64,000 nucleotides of DNA, from positions 558,001-622,000 of the forward strand of contig NZ_JABMCC010000121.1 in NCBI RefSeq assembly GCF_013359905.1, written 5' to 3'. The position numbers were made by a program, and so were the translations under genes. The stretch's first letter is position 1. Every line of letters starts with the position of its first letter. Positions 52,689 to 62,183 of this stretch are shown in pieces. Below the pieces are notes generated by a model. That model ran no database searches, had not been told where the DNA came from, and was given only the letters and a program-made list of their open reading frames with translations. This DNA is from Paenibacillus taichungensis. Its GTDB lineage: Bacteria > Bacillota > Bacilli > Paenibacillales > Paenibacillaceae.

Positions 52689-54044
52689 ATGGCAAAAAAA
52701 GTGAAGTTTGACTACAGCACTGCCCTGCAATTCGTCAATCAGCATGAAGTGGACTATTTCGCTGAACCGATTCGTTTGGCTCACGAGCAGCTCCACAACG
52801 GAACGGGAACCGGATCGGATTATCTGGGCTGGATCGACCTGCCTACCGCTTATGACAAAGAAGAGTTCTCCCGTATTCAAAAAGCGGCTGCTAAAATCCA
52901 AAGCGATTCTGAAGTACTGATCGTTATCGGTATTGGTGGATCATACCTTGGTGCACGTGCAGCGATTGAGATGCTTACGCACTCATTCTACAACAATCTG
53001 CCTAAAGACAAACGCAAAACGCCTGAAATCTACTTTGCAGGAAACAACATTAGCTCCACGTATGTTACTCATTTGCTGGATCTGGTTGAAGGCAAAGACT
53101 TCTCCGTTAACGTGATCTCCAAATCCGGTACAACAACGGAGCCAGCGATTGCTTTCCGTATCTTCCGTGCAGCACTGGAGAAAAAATACGGTAAAGAAGA
53201 AGCTCGCAAACGTATCTATGCTACAACAGATAAAGAGCGCGGCGCACTGAAAAAACTGGCGAATGAAGAAGGTTATGAATCCTTCATTATCCCGGATGAT
53301 GTAGGTGGACGCTACTCCGTTCTGACGGCTGTAGGTTTGCTGCCAATAGCAGCAGCTGGCATCAGCATCGAAGAAATGATGCAAGGTGCGGCTGACGCTT
53401 CCAAAGAATACAGCAACCCGAACGTAGCTGAGAACGAAGCTTATCAATATGCAGCTGTTCGTAACGCACTGTATCGCAAAGGTAAAGGAACAGAAATCCT
53501 CGTGAACTACGAGCCATCCTTGCACTTTGTATCCGAATGGTGGAAACAGCTTTACGGAGAGAGTGAAGGTAAGGACTACAAAGGGATTTATCCTGCATCC
53601 GTTGATTTCTCGACTGACTTGCACTCCATGGGTCAATTCATTCAAGAGGGTAGCCGGAACATCTTCGAAACAGTGATTCAGGTTGCTGAAGTATCGGAGC
53701 ATATTTCGATCGAAGCGGATCCAGATGATCTGGATGGTCTGAATTTCCTTGAAGGTAAAACGATGGACTTTGTTAACAAAAAAGCGTTCCAAGGAACACT
53801 GCTTGCACACACAGATGGTCAAGTACCAAACTTGATTGTGAACATTCCAGATATGTCTCCATATTCTTTCGGATATCTGGTATACTTCTTTGAAAAAGCA
53901 TGCGGCATTAGTGGTTACCTACTGGGAGTCAATCCATTTGACCAACCAGGCGTGGAAGCTTACAAGAAAAATATGTTCGCTTTGCTGGGCAAACCAGGCT
54001 TTGAAGAAGAGAAAGCAGCGCTTGAAGCGAGACTTTCCGAATAA
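52689..54044 (+). CDS. pgi: glucose-6-phosphate isomerase
   Basis: This 451-residue phosphoglucose isomerase interconverts glucose-6-phosphate and fructose-6-phosphate. It has [37 protein letters not shown] (phosphate binding), [19 protein letters not shown], and a [16 protein letters not shown] segment with the catalytic Glu, then a Bacillus-type C-terminus. Length is that of the short Gram-positive form. AGGAGGTTTTATAGATC precedes the ATG. Codon bias resembles tkt. Confidence 0.97.
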   Translation: MAKKVKFDYSTALQFVNQHEVDYFAEPIRLAHEQLHNGTGTGSDYLGWIDLPTAYDKEEFSRIQKAAAKIQSDSEVLIVIGIGGSYLGARAAIEMLTHSFYNNLPKDKRKTPEIYFAGNNISSTYVTHLLDLVEGKDFSVNVISKSGTTTEPAIAFRIFRAALEKKYGKEEARKRIYATTDKERGALKKLANEEGYESFIIPDDVGGRYSVLTAVGLLPIAAAGISIEEMMQGAADASKEYSNPNVAENEAYQYAAVRNALYRKGKGTEILVNYEPSLHFVSEWWKQLYGESEGKDYKGIYPASVDFSTDLHSMGQFIQEGSRNIFETVIQVAEVSEHISIEADPDDLDGLNFLEGKTMDFVNKKAFQGTLLAHTDGQVPNLIVNIPDMSPYSFGYLVYFFEKACGISGYLLGVNPFDQPGVEAYKKNMFALLGKPGFEEEKAALEARLSE

Positions 54045-54133
54045 TTCATCGGTCTGCTCATATAGTTAAATAAGGTAATGTAATTACATTCGGGGAGTCA
54101 TTGTGAAGCAATGGTTTCCCGGATGTTAAACCA

Positions 54134-54172
54134 AGGCAGTTCGTCCGCGTGCGCGCGGGGAACTGCTTTCTT
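54134..54172 (+). terminator. terminator after pgi
   Basis: GCAGTTC and GAACTGC pair, with inner CCGCG/CGCGG complementarity, followed by TTTCTTG, 90 bases after pgi. Confidence 0.75.
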
Positions 54173-54208
54173 GTAAAATGGATCAAATTGGTGGAAAGTT
54201 GGATAGGG

Positions 54209-54841
54209 ATGATTGAACGTTATCGCACGGTTCGAGGACCGGGCAATCTGGAAATTGTAATCAAAAAGTCGCGATTTATCGGTCATATTATGCCGGTCAC
54301 GACAGAAGAAGAAGCCAACGCTTTTATTGATGAAATCAAGAAAAAACATTGGAATGCTACTCATAACTGCTCCGCATACATGATTGGTGAGCGGGATGAG
54401 ATCCAGAAGCAATCCGATGATGGTGAACCAAGCGGAACCGCTGGAAAACCGATTCTTGAAGTCATCAAAAATCAGCAATTGAAAAATGTGGCTATCGTTG
54501 TTACACGTTACTTTGGGGGAATTATGCTTGGAGCCGGTGGGTTAATTCGTGCTTATACGGATGGAGCAGTTGCAGCCATAGAAGCCGGGGAAGCGATTAC
54601 CAAAGTACTCCATCGTGAAGTGTTTGTTGAACTGGATTATACATGGCTGGGCAAAGTGGAAAATGAATTAAGGAGCCGGGAAGTCCGTACAGGTGAAACT
54701 GGGTTCACCGATAAGGTTACGTTGACTTGTCTTCCGCCGGATAGTGAAACCGAGGCATTTGTGGCCTGGATCACAGATTTGACGCAAGGGCAATCCCGGA
54801 TCACGGAGGGACAGCGGCTTTATTTTATTGAAGGGGAATAA
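54209..54841 (+). CDS. YigZ/IMPACT-family (UPF0029) protein
   Basis: This 210-residue protein has IVIKKSRFIGHIMPVTTEEEANAFIDEIKKKH and the family signature SDDGEPSGTAGKPILEVIKNQQLKNVAIVVTRYFGGIMLGAGGLIRAY, followed by a DUF1949-like C-terminal half. The family relates to the translation regulator IMPACT; the bacterial role is unclear. ATG 54209 gives the family N-terminus; the ORF opens earlier at 54149 inside the pgi terminator. The TetR gene follows 6 bases later, in one operon. Confidence 0.92.
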   Translation: MIERYRTVRGPGNLEIVIKKSRFIGHIMPVTTEEEANAFIDEIKKKHWNATHNCSAYMIGERDEIQKQSDDGEPSGTAGKPILEVIKNQQLKNVAIVVTRYFGGIMLGAGGLIRAYTDGAVAAIEAGEAITKVLHREVFVELDYTWLGKVENELRSREVRTGETGFTDKVTLTCLPPDSETEAFVAWITDLTQGQSRITEGQRLYFIEGE

Positions 54842-54846
54842 AATAT

Positions 54847-55449
54847 ATGGCTAGAAGAGCAGTCGAACAGGAGTTGTCGAGGGAGCGGATACTGGAGGCG
54901 GCGAGGCATCTTTTTATTACCAAAGGATACCGTGCCATTTCGATGCGAAGCATCGGTCAGCATCTGGGCTATAGTCATGGGTCGCTGTATTATCATTTTA
55001 AGGAAAAGGCAGAGCTGTTTTATGCCATCGTGGTTGAAGATTTCAATCATCTGGGGCATTTGCTGCTGCAAGCCATGGTCAGGCCAGTCATGGGCGGCGT
55101 GAGCAAGGTGGAGCATATCATGATGGAGTTTATTCGTTTTGGTTTGGAGAATCCGTATCAGTACGAGATCATGTTCATGATTCGGGATGAGGAATTGCTA
55201 TCGTATTGTCGTACGGAGCAAGGAAGATGCTTTGAATTGTTTGCCTCTATTATTCGGCAATACATGAATGAAGAGGGCTGTACGGAAGAGGATATTCAAT
55301 GTGTACCACGTACGCTGTTTTTGTCCATGCACGGATTCATATCGTATTATATTCAGGACCGTTTAACCTTTGCAGAGATTGAATCGGCTGCGTTATCTCA
55401 TGTGAAAGTACTCTGCCGTAATCTCCAACACCAGCCTGGCGTCCAATAA
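54847..55449 (+). CDS. TetR-family transcriptional regulator, 200 aa
   Basis: The N-terminal TetR helix-turn-helix reads RERILEAARHLFITKGYRAISMRSIGQHLGYSHGSLYYHFKEKAELFYAIV. The remaining ~140 residues are a helical ligand-binding domain of the TetR C-terminal 33-like type. It follows the YigZ-type gene by 6 bases. The ligand and target are unknown. Confidence 0.93.
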   Translation: MARRAVEQELSRERILEAARHLFITKGYRAISMRSIGQHLGYSHGSLYYHFKEKAELFYAIVVEDFNHLGHLLLQAMVRPVMGGVSKVEHIMMEFIRFGLENPYQYEIMFMIRDEELLSYCRTEQGRCFELFASIIRQYMNEEGCTEEDIQCVPRTLFLSMHGFISYYIQDRLTFAEIESAALSHVKVLCRNLQHQPGVQ

Positions 55450-55549
55450 GGCGCTTTTGTCGCACTCCACACTTCAGGGCGGTGAATTGTCATAACATTA
55501 ATTCTTTATAACGTTGTCTCGCGAAAGTTTTGGCGCGAAGAAGACCATG

Positions 55550-55598
55550 ACAGGCGGGTTACATCCCTAAAAGAGGGTGGACCGCCTGTTTGTTTTTT
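55550..55598 (+). terminator. terminator after TetR gene
   Basis: ACAGGCGG and CCGCCTGT form an 8-bp stem with an inner ATCCCT/AGAGGGT pair, then TTTGTTTTTT. Confidence 0.85.
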
Positions 55599-55641
55599 AT
55601 TTCCATTGATGGCGAATCATTAGAAATGAGGTGAAATGGAG

Positions 55642-56043
55642 CTAACCTTCCATGATTTTAAGGAAATATTCCCGCTGACGAGGACCATCAAATTCACAAA
55701 AATAGATGCCTTGCCATCTGCCAAGCAGTAATCTGCCCTCATGTATAATCACTGTTTGTGATGGTCCGGTTGTGATCGATTTCAAGTGAGAAGCCGTATT
55801 TCCTTCAGCATGCCGATATTCGGGATGTTTCCAAGGATACACTTCGTTCAGACGAAGCAGTACATCATGTTTGACATCAGGGTCTGCATTTTCATTAATT
55901 GCAATACCTGCTGTCGTATGTGGACAATAAATCAATACAGTCCCATTCTGCACACCGCTGTCACGGACAACCTGCTCTACTTCCCGCGTAATATCCTTCA
56001 TCTCATCTCGTCGGGATGTCGATAAATTCTTCGTATATAACAT
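55642..56043 (-). CDS. YjbQ/UPF0047 family protein
   Basis: This 133-residue beta-rich protein has SGVQNGTVLIYCPHTTAGIAINENADPDVKHDVLLRLNEVYP and HLKSITTGPSQTVIIHEGRLLLGRWQGIYFCEFDGPRQR, with the conserved His/Glu/Asp set of the YjbQ family. Members show weak thiamine-phosphate synthase activity; the true role is uncertain. AAAGGAGTGG precedes the ATG on the minus strand. Confidence 0.92.
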   Translation of the reverse strand: MLYTKNLSTSRRDEMKDITREVEQVVRDSGVQNGTVLIYCPHTTAGIAINENADPDVKHDVLLRLNEVYPWKHPEYRHAEGNTASHLKSITTGPSQTVIIHEGRLLLGRWQGIYFCEFDGPRQREYFLKIMEG

Positions 56044-56499
56044 ATTACTCCACTCCTTTGCTCCACATTTTGTCCTCTAGATTGTACCTTAACCACAACA
56101 TACCAAACAAATCTCGTATTACGATGTTATAACAATTACACGATAACGGAGAGGGCAGAAATAACCTGAAGAAGCGAAGCGTTCGCCTTTATCGACGGAT
56201 TTCTCCCTTTAGAAAAGGGAATCAAAGAAATCTGGGGATAACAGCGATCGGAAGGTTGTTCTGACCGCGTAGTGGCGAGTGTAATTTTTATAAAATCCAT
56301 CTCATAAGTACGCCGATTTTATTCAATAAAAGCATTGACGATTAGCACTGCAAACTGGTAAAGTATCAGATAAGCAAAAACCAAGTAGACTAATGGGAAT
56401 AATATTAAAGTAATATAATCCAACTTAGGAAAATGATTGTACGAAAGCAGGAAGACTGCCGACCGGACATAGAACCGGAGGCTGGGAGGGAATGCAGCA
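56044..56499. other. intergenic region: yjbQ leader and sulfate operon control region
   Basis: No ORF is supported. On the right, a sigma-A promoter has TTGACG (56335-56340) and TAAAGT (56359-56364), 18 bases apart. About 25 bases past the -10 lies ACTAATGGGAATAAT, similar to the GGAAT core of CymR-type sulfur-control sites. A CCGG/CCGG hairpin lies at 56461-56478 before cysT. Confidence 0.5.
56335..56364 (+). promoter_or_regulatory. promoter of cysTWA-sbp operon
   Basis: TTGACG (56335-56340) and TAAAGT (56359-56364) have an 18-base spacer. Transcription would start about 130 bases before cysT, leaving a long leader. Confidence 0.55.
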
Positions 56500-57315
56500 A
56501 TGAATACCGTTCTTCGTCACAAGGGATGGACTTGGGGATTCCGCAGTACCGTATTGTTATATTTTATCGTACTCATTGTACTTCCAATCATCGGTGTGTA
56601 CGTCAATTCCTTCTCTGAAGGATGGAGCAACTTTATCCAAAGCATTATGGATCCAATTGCTTGGAAAGCTGTGCTGTTAACGATCCGGCTGGCTGTTATA
56701 GCTACGGTGATTAACGTCATTTTGGGAACCATGATTGCCTGGGTGCTGACACGTTATCGCTTTTTTGGGAGGTCGTTCCTTAACAGTCTGGTAGATCTTC
56801 CTTTTGCTCTTCCAACAGCTGTTGGTGGCCTGATGATTATGCTTCTCCTGGGTCCGATCAGTGCCATAGGCAAACTAGCGGAATCTATGGGGTTTGAAAT
56901 TGTGTTTCACCAGCCTGCGATTGTGATCGCGATGACATTTGTAACGTTTCCTTTTGTCATCCGTGCGGTGCAGCCTTTGCTCGAGGAGATCGATCCCTCG
57001 GAGGAAGAGGCATCCTACACGATGGGAGCATCGAAGGCGCGCACATTCAGGCAGGTCATTCTTCCTTCCATGGCTCCGGGCATGATTAGTGGGGGAATGC
57101 TCGCATTCTCCAGAGCACTGGCCGAATTCGGGGCTGTTGTGCTGGTGGCAGGCAATATTCCGGGAAGAACATTGACGGCTTCCGTATTTATTTACGGCGA
57201 GATCGAAAGTGACAATCCAACCGGTGCCGCGGCCGTGTCCGTACTGCTCTTAACACTCTCCTTCCTGATCCTCTGGCTCATTAATCTGGTGCAGATGCGG
57301 GGGAGAAGACGATGA
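56500..57315 (+). CDS. cysT: sulfate ABC transporter permease CysT (CysU)
   Basis: This 271-residue permease has about six membrane helices. It carries the CysT pattern FLNSLVDLPFALPTAVGGLMIMLLLGP and the ABC-permease EAA loop EEASYTMGASKARTFRQVILPSMAPGMISG. It pairs with CysW. Its stop overlaps the cysW start. GGGAGGG lies upstream of the ATG. Confidence 0.95.
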   Translation: MNTVLRHKGWTWGFRSTVLLYFIVLIVLPIIGVYVNSFSEGWSNFIQSIMDPIAWKAVLLTIRLAVIATVINVILGTMIAWVLTRYRFFGRSFLNSLVDLPFALPTAVGGLMIMLLLGPISAIGKLAESMGFEIVFHQPAIVIAMTFVTFPFVIRAVQPLLEEIDPSEEEASYTMGASKARTFRQVILPSMAPGMISGGMLAFSRALAEFGAVVLVAGNIPGRTLTASVFIYGEIESDNPTGAAAVSVLLLTLSFLILWLINLVQMRGRRR

Positions 57316-58109
57316 GGCGACTATTAATCGGACTGACGTTTGCGGTGTTCATTGTACTGCTGATCATCCCGCTTGGACGTATTTTTATTGGTGCATTTGA
57401 AGACGGGGCAGGAGGATTCCTGGATGGGCTGTTGCGCCCTGAGGCGCTGCATGCCTTGATGATGACAGGACTTGTTGTACTTGTCGTCACACTGTTAAAT
57501 ACATTGTTTGGCGTTATGATGGCCATCTATCTTGTTCGCGCCGGATGGCTGAGTGACCGGGTGAAAGGGCTGCTGAACAGCATTGTGGATCTGCCCTATG
57601 CCGTATCGCCAGTCATTGGTGGATTGATGATTGTACTACTGCTGGGTCCCAACAGCATTATGGGCGCTTTTTTTGAAGGAATCGGATTTAATGTGGTCTA
57701 TGCCTTCCCGGGTATGGTCATTGCAACGTTGTTTGTCACTTTTCCACTGATGGTTCGAGAGGTGATGCCTGTCTTGCAGGAGCTTGGATCTCAGCAGGAA
57801 GAGGCTGCGTCAACGCTTGGTGCATACGGCTGGAGAACGTTCTGGAGTGTTACCTGGCCTTCCATCCGCTGGGCGGTTGTGTACGGTCTTGTGTTGACGG
57901 TTGCCCGCTCGCTTGGGGAATTCGGTGCAGTGCTGGTTGTTTCGGGTAACATTATGAACAAAACGCAGACGGCAACAACGCTTGTATATCAGGATGTAGA
58001 GAATTTTAACGTAGCTGCCGCAAATGGTGTGGCATTGGTACTGGTTACTTTTTCTGTCGGGCTGCTGCTTATGATGGAATGGGCCAAGAAGCGAAAGGAA
58101 GTGCATTGA
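57312..58109 (+). CDS. cysW: sulfate ABC transporter permease CysW
   Basis: This 265-residue permease has the CysW-type GRIFIGAFEDG, GLLNSIVDLPYAVSPVIGGLMIVLLLGP and EAA loop EEAASTLGAYGWRTFWSVTWPSIRWAVVYG. It overlaps cysT by 4 bases and is followed directly by cysA. Confidence 0.95.
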   Translation: MRRLLIGLTFAVFIVLLIIPLGRIFIGAFEDGAGGFLDGLLRPEALHALMMTGLVVLVVTLLNTLFGVMMAIYLVRAGWLSDRVKGLLNSIVDLPYAVSPVIGGLMIVLLLGPNSIMGAFFEGIGFNVVYAFPGMVIATLFVTFPLMVREVMPVLQELGSQQEEAASTLGAYGWRTFWSVTWPSIRWAVVYGLVLTVARSLGEFGAVLVVSGNIMNKTQTATTLVYQDVENFNVAAANGVALVLVTFSVGLLLMMEWAKKRKEVH

Positions 58110-58110
58110 G

Positions 58111-59175
58111 ATGCATGTGGAAGTCCGTGATCTGAACAAACATTTCGGTGATTTTCATGCGGTAAAAGATGTCTCGTTCGATATTGCCAAAGGCCATCTT
58201 ATCGGTTTGCTGGGACCCAGCGGAGGTGGGAAAACATCCATTCTGCGTATGCTGGCGGGTCTCGAGAATCCGGGTTCCGGAGAGATTCGTTTTCACGGAA
58301 AGGTCGTAAATCATCTGCCTCCGCAGGAGCGAGGAATCGGATTTGTATTTCAGAACTATGCTTTGTTCAAACATATGACGGTATTTGATAATATCGCCTT
58401 TGGACTCAAGGTCAAAAAGGCTCCCAAAGCCCAGATCCGTGATCGGGTCATGGAGCTGGTTGAATTGACAGGGCTGAAAGGTTTCGAACAGCGTTATCCA
58501 CATCAATTGTCTGGTGGACAGCGGCAGCGTGTCGCTTTTGCCAGAGCATTGGCCCCTGAGCCGCAGCTGCTGCTGCTGGATGAACCGTTCGCCGCCATTG
58601 ATGCCAAAATCCGTCAGGAATTGCGTTCATGGTTGAGAGAGCTGATTGAGCGGGTAGGCATCACTTCGATTTTTGTAACCCATGACCAGGATGAAGCGAT
58701 TGAAGTTGCCGACGAAATCATGATTATCAGCCAAGGGCGCTTAGAGCAGAAGGGCACGCCATGGGATATTTACAAAAATCCAGAGACGCCTTTTGTTGCC
58801 ACATTTATAGGGGAATCTACCGTTGTGGAAGACGCTTCACAGCTTAAGGGCTTCGAACATGCGGTGGAAGGAGAGCGCACACGTGCACTGATCCGGCCTG
58901 AGTATATCGAGATCGGTTTGAAAAACGAGTTTAGCATGCTGTCCGCTACTGAAAAAGGTATCGTCAAACACCTTCATTTCCGTGGAAGTGAATGGATGGT
59001 GGAAGTGGAAGTTGAAGGCCATAAACTCATTACGTATCGTTCCTTGGAGAAAACAACGCTGCAAGTCGGCCAACAGATTCGTGTGCTCGTGCATCGGGCA
59101 TATCTGTTCAATGATACCCATAGCTGGGTTGTTGAGAACCGATTGAAGGAAGATCCAATGCCGGTCATCATCTAA
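58111..59175 (+). CDS. cysA: sulfate ABC transporter ATP-binding protein CysA
   Basis: This 354-residue ATPase has Walker A GPSGGGKTSILRML, signature LSGGQRQRVAFARALAPEP and Walker B LLLLDEPFAAIDAKIR, followed by the H-loop VTHDQDEAIEVADEI. A C-terminal TOBE-like regulatory domain follows residue 240. It energises CysT/CysW import of sulfate or thiosulfate. Confidence 0.96.
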   Translation: MHVEVRDLNKHFGDFHAVKDVSFDIAKGHLIGLLGPSGGGKTSILRMLAGLENPGSGEIRFHGKVVNHLPPQERGIGFVFQNYALFKHMTVFDNIAFGLKVKKAPKAQIRDRVMELVELTGLKGFEQRYPHQLSGGQRQRVAFARALAPEPQLLLLDEPFAAIDAKIRQELRSWLRELIERVGITSIFVTHDQDEAIEVADEIMIISQGRLEQKGTPWDIYKNPETPFVATFIGESTVVEDASQLKGFEHAVEGERTRALIRPEYIEIGLKNEFSMLSATEKGIVKHLHFRGSEWMVEVEVEGHKLITYRSLEKTTLQVGQQIRVLVHRAYLFNDTHSWVVENRLKEDPMPVII

Positions 59176-59233
59176 TCGAAGATCACTTGGTTCAAAATTA
59201 ATTTTTTTAGAATTTTGGAGAGAGGTGCTGCCC

Positions 59234-60298
59234 ATGCAGACGATGAAGAAGAAAATCAACCCTTTATACGTTGTCCTCATGCTTCTGCTCGTCTGCATGA
59301 CCGTTGGATGTAGCAAGCAGGAGGATGCAAGCGGACAGAGCGGAACCTCGACAGACGACCAATCTAATACATTGGTTATCGGTGCTTACAGTGTAGCCAA
59401 AGACGCCGTCGGAGAGTTATTGCCCAAGTTCCAGGCGAAATGGCAAGCCAAGACTGGACAGACGGTTCACTTCCAAGAATCCTATGAAGCCTCAGGGACA
59501 CAAGCCAGAGCCATTGTTGGTGGATTCGAAGCTGATGTTGCGCTTCTGGCGATGGAAAGTGATATCGATAAGCTGGTCAAAGCTGATCTGGTCAGCTCCA
59601 ACTGGAAACAGGCGCCGAATGATGGCATGATCACCCGCTCGATCGTTGTTTTGGGTACAAGAGCAGGCAACCCGCTGGGTATTCGCGATTTTGAAGATTT
59701 GACTAAGCCGGGTGTTAAAGTGCTGTATCCTAATCCCAAGACGTCAGGCGGAGCACAGTGGGACATTAATGCCATCTATGGTGCAGGGTTGAAGTTATCT
59801 GAGGAGGAGCAAGGCAAGAAAGATCCTGCCGTGGCCAAAGCCTTTTTGGAAAAAGTGCATGAGAATGTCGAGTCATTGGATAAGAGTGGTCGGTCCTCCA
59901 TGGCGGCTTTCGAATATGGCGTGGGTGACGTTATCGTCACGTATGAAAATGAATTGCTTGCCCGGATTGCCAAGGGTGTAAATTATGACATCGTGGTTCC
60001 CAAAAACACAATCCTGATTGAGAATCCGGCAGTTGTCGTAGACAAATATGCGGATAAGCATGGCAATCGTGAATTGGCGGAGGCTTTTGTAGCCTATCTA
60101 AGTACGCCGGAAGCACAGCTTATTTTTGCCAAGCACGGTTTCCGTTCGGTAGACCCGGATGTGTTTGCAGAGACGAAGTCCTCGTTCCCAACGCCTGAAG
60201 GTCTGTTCGATATTAACTATCTCGGCGGATGGGACAAAGTACGCAGTACACTGTATTCCAAACGAGGCGTATGGTACCAGGTGTTGGCCGGGTTGTAA
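59234..60298 (+). CDS. sulfate-binding lipoprotein (Sbp/CysP-like)
   Basis: This protein of about 354 residues starts at ATG 59234, after GGAGAGAGGTG. A lipoprotein signal ends at VGCSKQ (Cys near residue 28). The mature part matches sulfate-binding proteins (LVIGAYSVAKDAVGELLPKFQAKW, FQESYEASGTQARAIVGGFEADVALLAMESDID, NPKTSGGAQWDINAIYGAG). It captures sulfate or thiosulfate for CysTWA. It lies last in the operon, after the ATPase. Confidence 0.93.
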   Translation: MQTMKKKINPLYVVLMLLLVCMTVGCSKQEDASGQSGTSTDDQSNTLVIGAYSVAKDAVGELLPKFQAKWQAKTGQTVHFQESYEASGTQARAIVGGFEADVALLAMESDIDKLVKADLVSSNWKQAPNDGMITRSIVVLGTRAGNPLGIRDFEDLTKPGVKVLYPNPKTSGGAQWDINAIYGAGLKLSEEEQGKKDPAVAKAFLEKVHENVESLDKSGRSSMAAFEYGVGDVIVTYENELLARIAKGVNYDIVVPKNTILIENPAVVVDKYADKHGNRELAEAFVAYLSTPEAQLIFAKHGFRSVDPDVFAETKSSFPTPEGLFDINYLGGWDKVRSTLYSKRGVWYQVLAGL

Positions 60299-60350
60299 AC
60301 CCGTACGAGCATCATCCTGTTATTGAATTTCAGATGATTAATTGTTATTC

Positions 60351-60392
60351 AAACCTTCATTTCACGATACAACGTGAGCTGGAGGTTTTTTG
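60351..60392 (+). terminator. terminator after sulfate operon
   Basis: AAACCT/AGGTTT with an inner CACG/CGTG stem forms the hairpin, followed by TTTTTT. Confidence 0.75.
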
Positions 60393-60521
60393 CATTGCTA
60401 GACAATAATGTTATTTCATTTAAACCCGATAGGTTAAGTTGGAAAAAATCGTTGCAATTTGTCGAATCCTTGCCTATACTATCTAACAGAACGTTAAATT
60501 ACAGCGAGGGGAAATATCATA

Positions 60522-62129
60522 ATGAAATCGAAAAAAATGTGGCTGTCATTGATGCTGGTTCTGGTTGTAGCAATCATGAGTGCATGCGGAAGCAGCGGTG
60601 ACGGAACAAGTTCTTCGTCTAATACCGCAGAAAATACAGCGACAACGGATGATGGGCAACCGAAAGACGGCGGAAGCATCATTATTGCTGTTCAGGATGA
60701 TCCTAAAGTGATGAATCCAATCTATGCGGGTGACCGTGTAACGTTGACGATTGATCAATCTTTATATGCTCCACTGTTCAATGTGAATGATGGCAAAAAA
60801 ACGTATGTGCTTGCAGACAGCGACAGCTTCTCTGATGATCACCTGACGTATACATTGAAGCTGAAAGACGGTCTGAAATGGCATGACGGACAGCCTCTGA
60901 CAGCGGATGATATTGTGTTCACAATGGATAGCATCCTTGATGAGAAACAGCACAGTTCTTCCCGTAGTCAGTATGTTTTTGATGGCAAACCGGTTAAAGT
61001 AACTAAGGTCGATGACCTGACGGTGGAATTCAAATTGCCGGAAGTATCTGCTGCTTTTGAAGGAGCATTGGTTTCTTTCTCTCCAATCCCTAAACACATT
61101 TTCGAAGGCGAAGCCGATATTGAGAAAAGCGACAAAAACAACAACCCGATTGGTTCCGGTCCGTTCAAGTTCAAGGAATACCGTCCGGGCGAATACGTAA
61201 CACTGGAACGTTTTGATGACTACTTTGCAGGCAAAGCTCATCTGGATAGCGTGACGTATCGTGTAGCGAAAGATCCAAACGCAGCGAACCTGGCTTTGCA
61301 AAACGGCGAGATTCAAATGCGTATGGTCGACACACAGGATTACAACAAATTGAACGACACAGGCAAATTCAACATGCTGACTTACCCGGAAGGCCGCTTG
61401 CAATACATGGTGTTCAACCTGAACGTGCCTTCGATGCAAAAGAAAGAAGTTCGTCAAGCCATCGCTTATGCTTTGGATAAAAATGAACTGATCACCGCCT
61501 CGTATTCCTCAGCTGATTTTGCTGAACCGGCTCCGTCGATTCTGACACCGGACACGCTGTACCAAACGGATGATGTTGAGAAATACGACTACAACGTGGA
61601 AAAAGCAAAACAATTGCTGGCTGATGCAGGCGTTAGCAACCTGAAATTGCGTCTTGCTTACACAAATACGAACAAACCACAAACAAGCCAAGCGCTGTAC
61701 ATTCAGCAAAAGCTGAAAGACGTGGGCATTGAAGTGGAATTGCTGCCGATGGATGGAACGGCTTATGGTAACCGTACATTGGACATGAACAATACAGACT
61801 TTGAATTGTCCTTTGGTGGATACATCATGGGTTATGAACCAGATGCTTATAAATCTCTCTTCCTGAGCGATGCGGCATATAACTACTCCCATTACAAAAA
61901 TGCCGATTTCGACAAGCTGTGGAATGAAGCAGCCGTTCAAATTGACGAAACGAAACGTGGCGATTTGTACAAACAAATCCAACAAACTGTAGCAAACGAA
62001 ATGACTGTATACCCTATCGCCTACACGAAAGCTGTAGTGGCGGTGGATAACACATACGGCGGCGTTGAAGATGCAAATCCGAAACCAGTCGTTATGCTTG
62101 AAGATCTGTCCAAAATCTTTAAAAAATAA
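60522..62129 (+). CDS. oligopeptide ABC transporter substrate-binding lipoprotein
   Basis: This 535-residue SBP family 5 protein has a lipoprotein signal ending in AIMSACGSS (Cys near 23). Family segments are PKVMNPIYAGDRVTLTIDQSLYAPLF, LKDGLKWHDGQPLTADDIVFTMDSI and KKEVRQAIAYALDKNELI. It binds peptides or similar ligands outside the cell for the permeases that follow. ATG follows GCGAGGGGAAATATCATA. A strong hairpin without a T run lies between it and the next gene. The ligand class (peptide, nickel or other) cannot be fixed. Confidence 0.93.
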   Translation: MKSKKMWLSLMLVLVVAIMSACGSSGDGTSSSSNTAENTATTDDGQPKDGGSIIIAVQDDPKVMNPIYAGDRVTLTIDQSLYAPLFNVNDGKKTYVLADSDSFSDDHLTYTLKLKDGLKWHDGQPLTADDIVFTMDSILDEKQHSSSRSQYVFDGKPVKVTKVDDLTVEFKLPEVSAAFEGALVSFSPIPKHIFEGEADIEKSDKNNNPIGSGPFKFKEYRPGEYVTLERFDDYFAGKAHLDSVTYRVAKDPNAANLALQNGEIQMRMVDTQDYNKLNDTGKFNMLTYPEGRLQYMVFNLNVPSMQKKEVRQAIAYALDKNELITASYSSADFAEPAPSILTPDTLYQTDDVEKYDYNVEKAKQLLADAGVSNLKLRLAYTNTNKPQTSQALYIQQKLKDVGIEVELLPMDGTAYGNRTLDMNNTDFELSFGGYIMGYEPDAYKSLFLSDAAYNYSHYKNADFDKLWNEAAVQIDETKRGDLYKQIQQTVANEMTVYPIAYTKAVVAVDNTYGGVEDANPKPVVMLEDLSKIFKK

Positions 62130-62142
62130 GTTACAAGCCAAT

Positions 62143-62166
62143 AACGCCGGCCGCGAGGCCGGCGTT
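62143..62166 (+). promoter_or_regulatory. 10-bp GC hairpin between binding protein and permease genes
   Basis: AACGCCGGCC GCGA GGCCGGCGTT is a perfect 10-bp stem with a GNRA-type loop. No T run follows, and the ribosome site of the permease gene begins 5 bases later. This suits a partial stop or mRNA-stabilising role that keeps the binding protein in excess. Confidence 0.75.
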
Positions 62167-62183
62167 GATTCGGAGGTGCCCAT

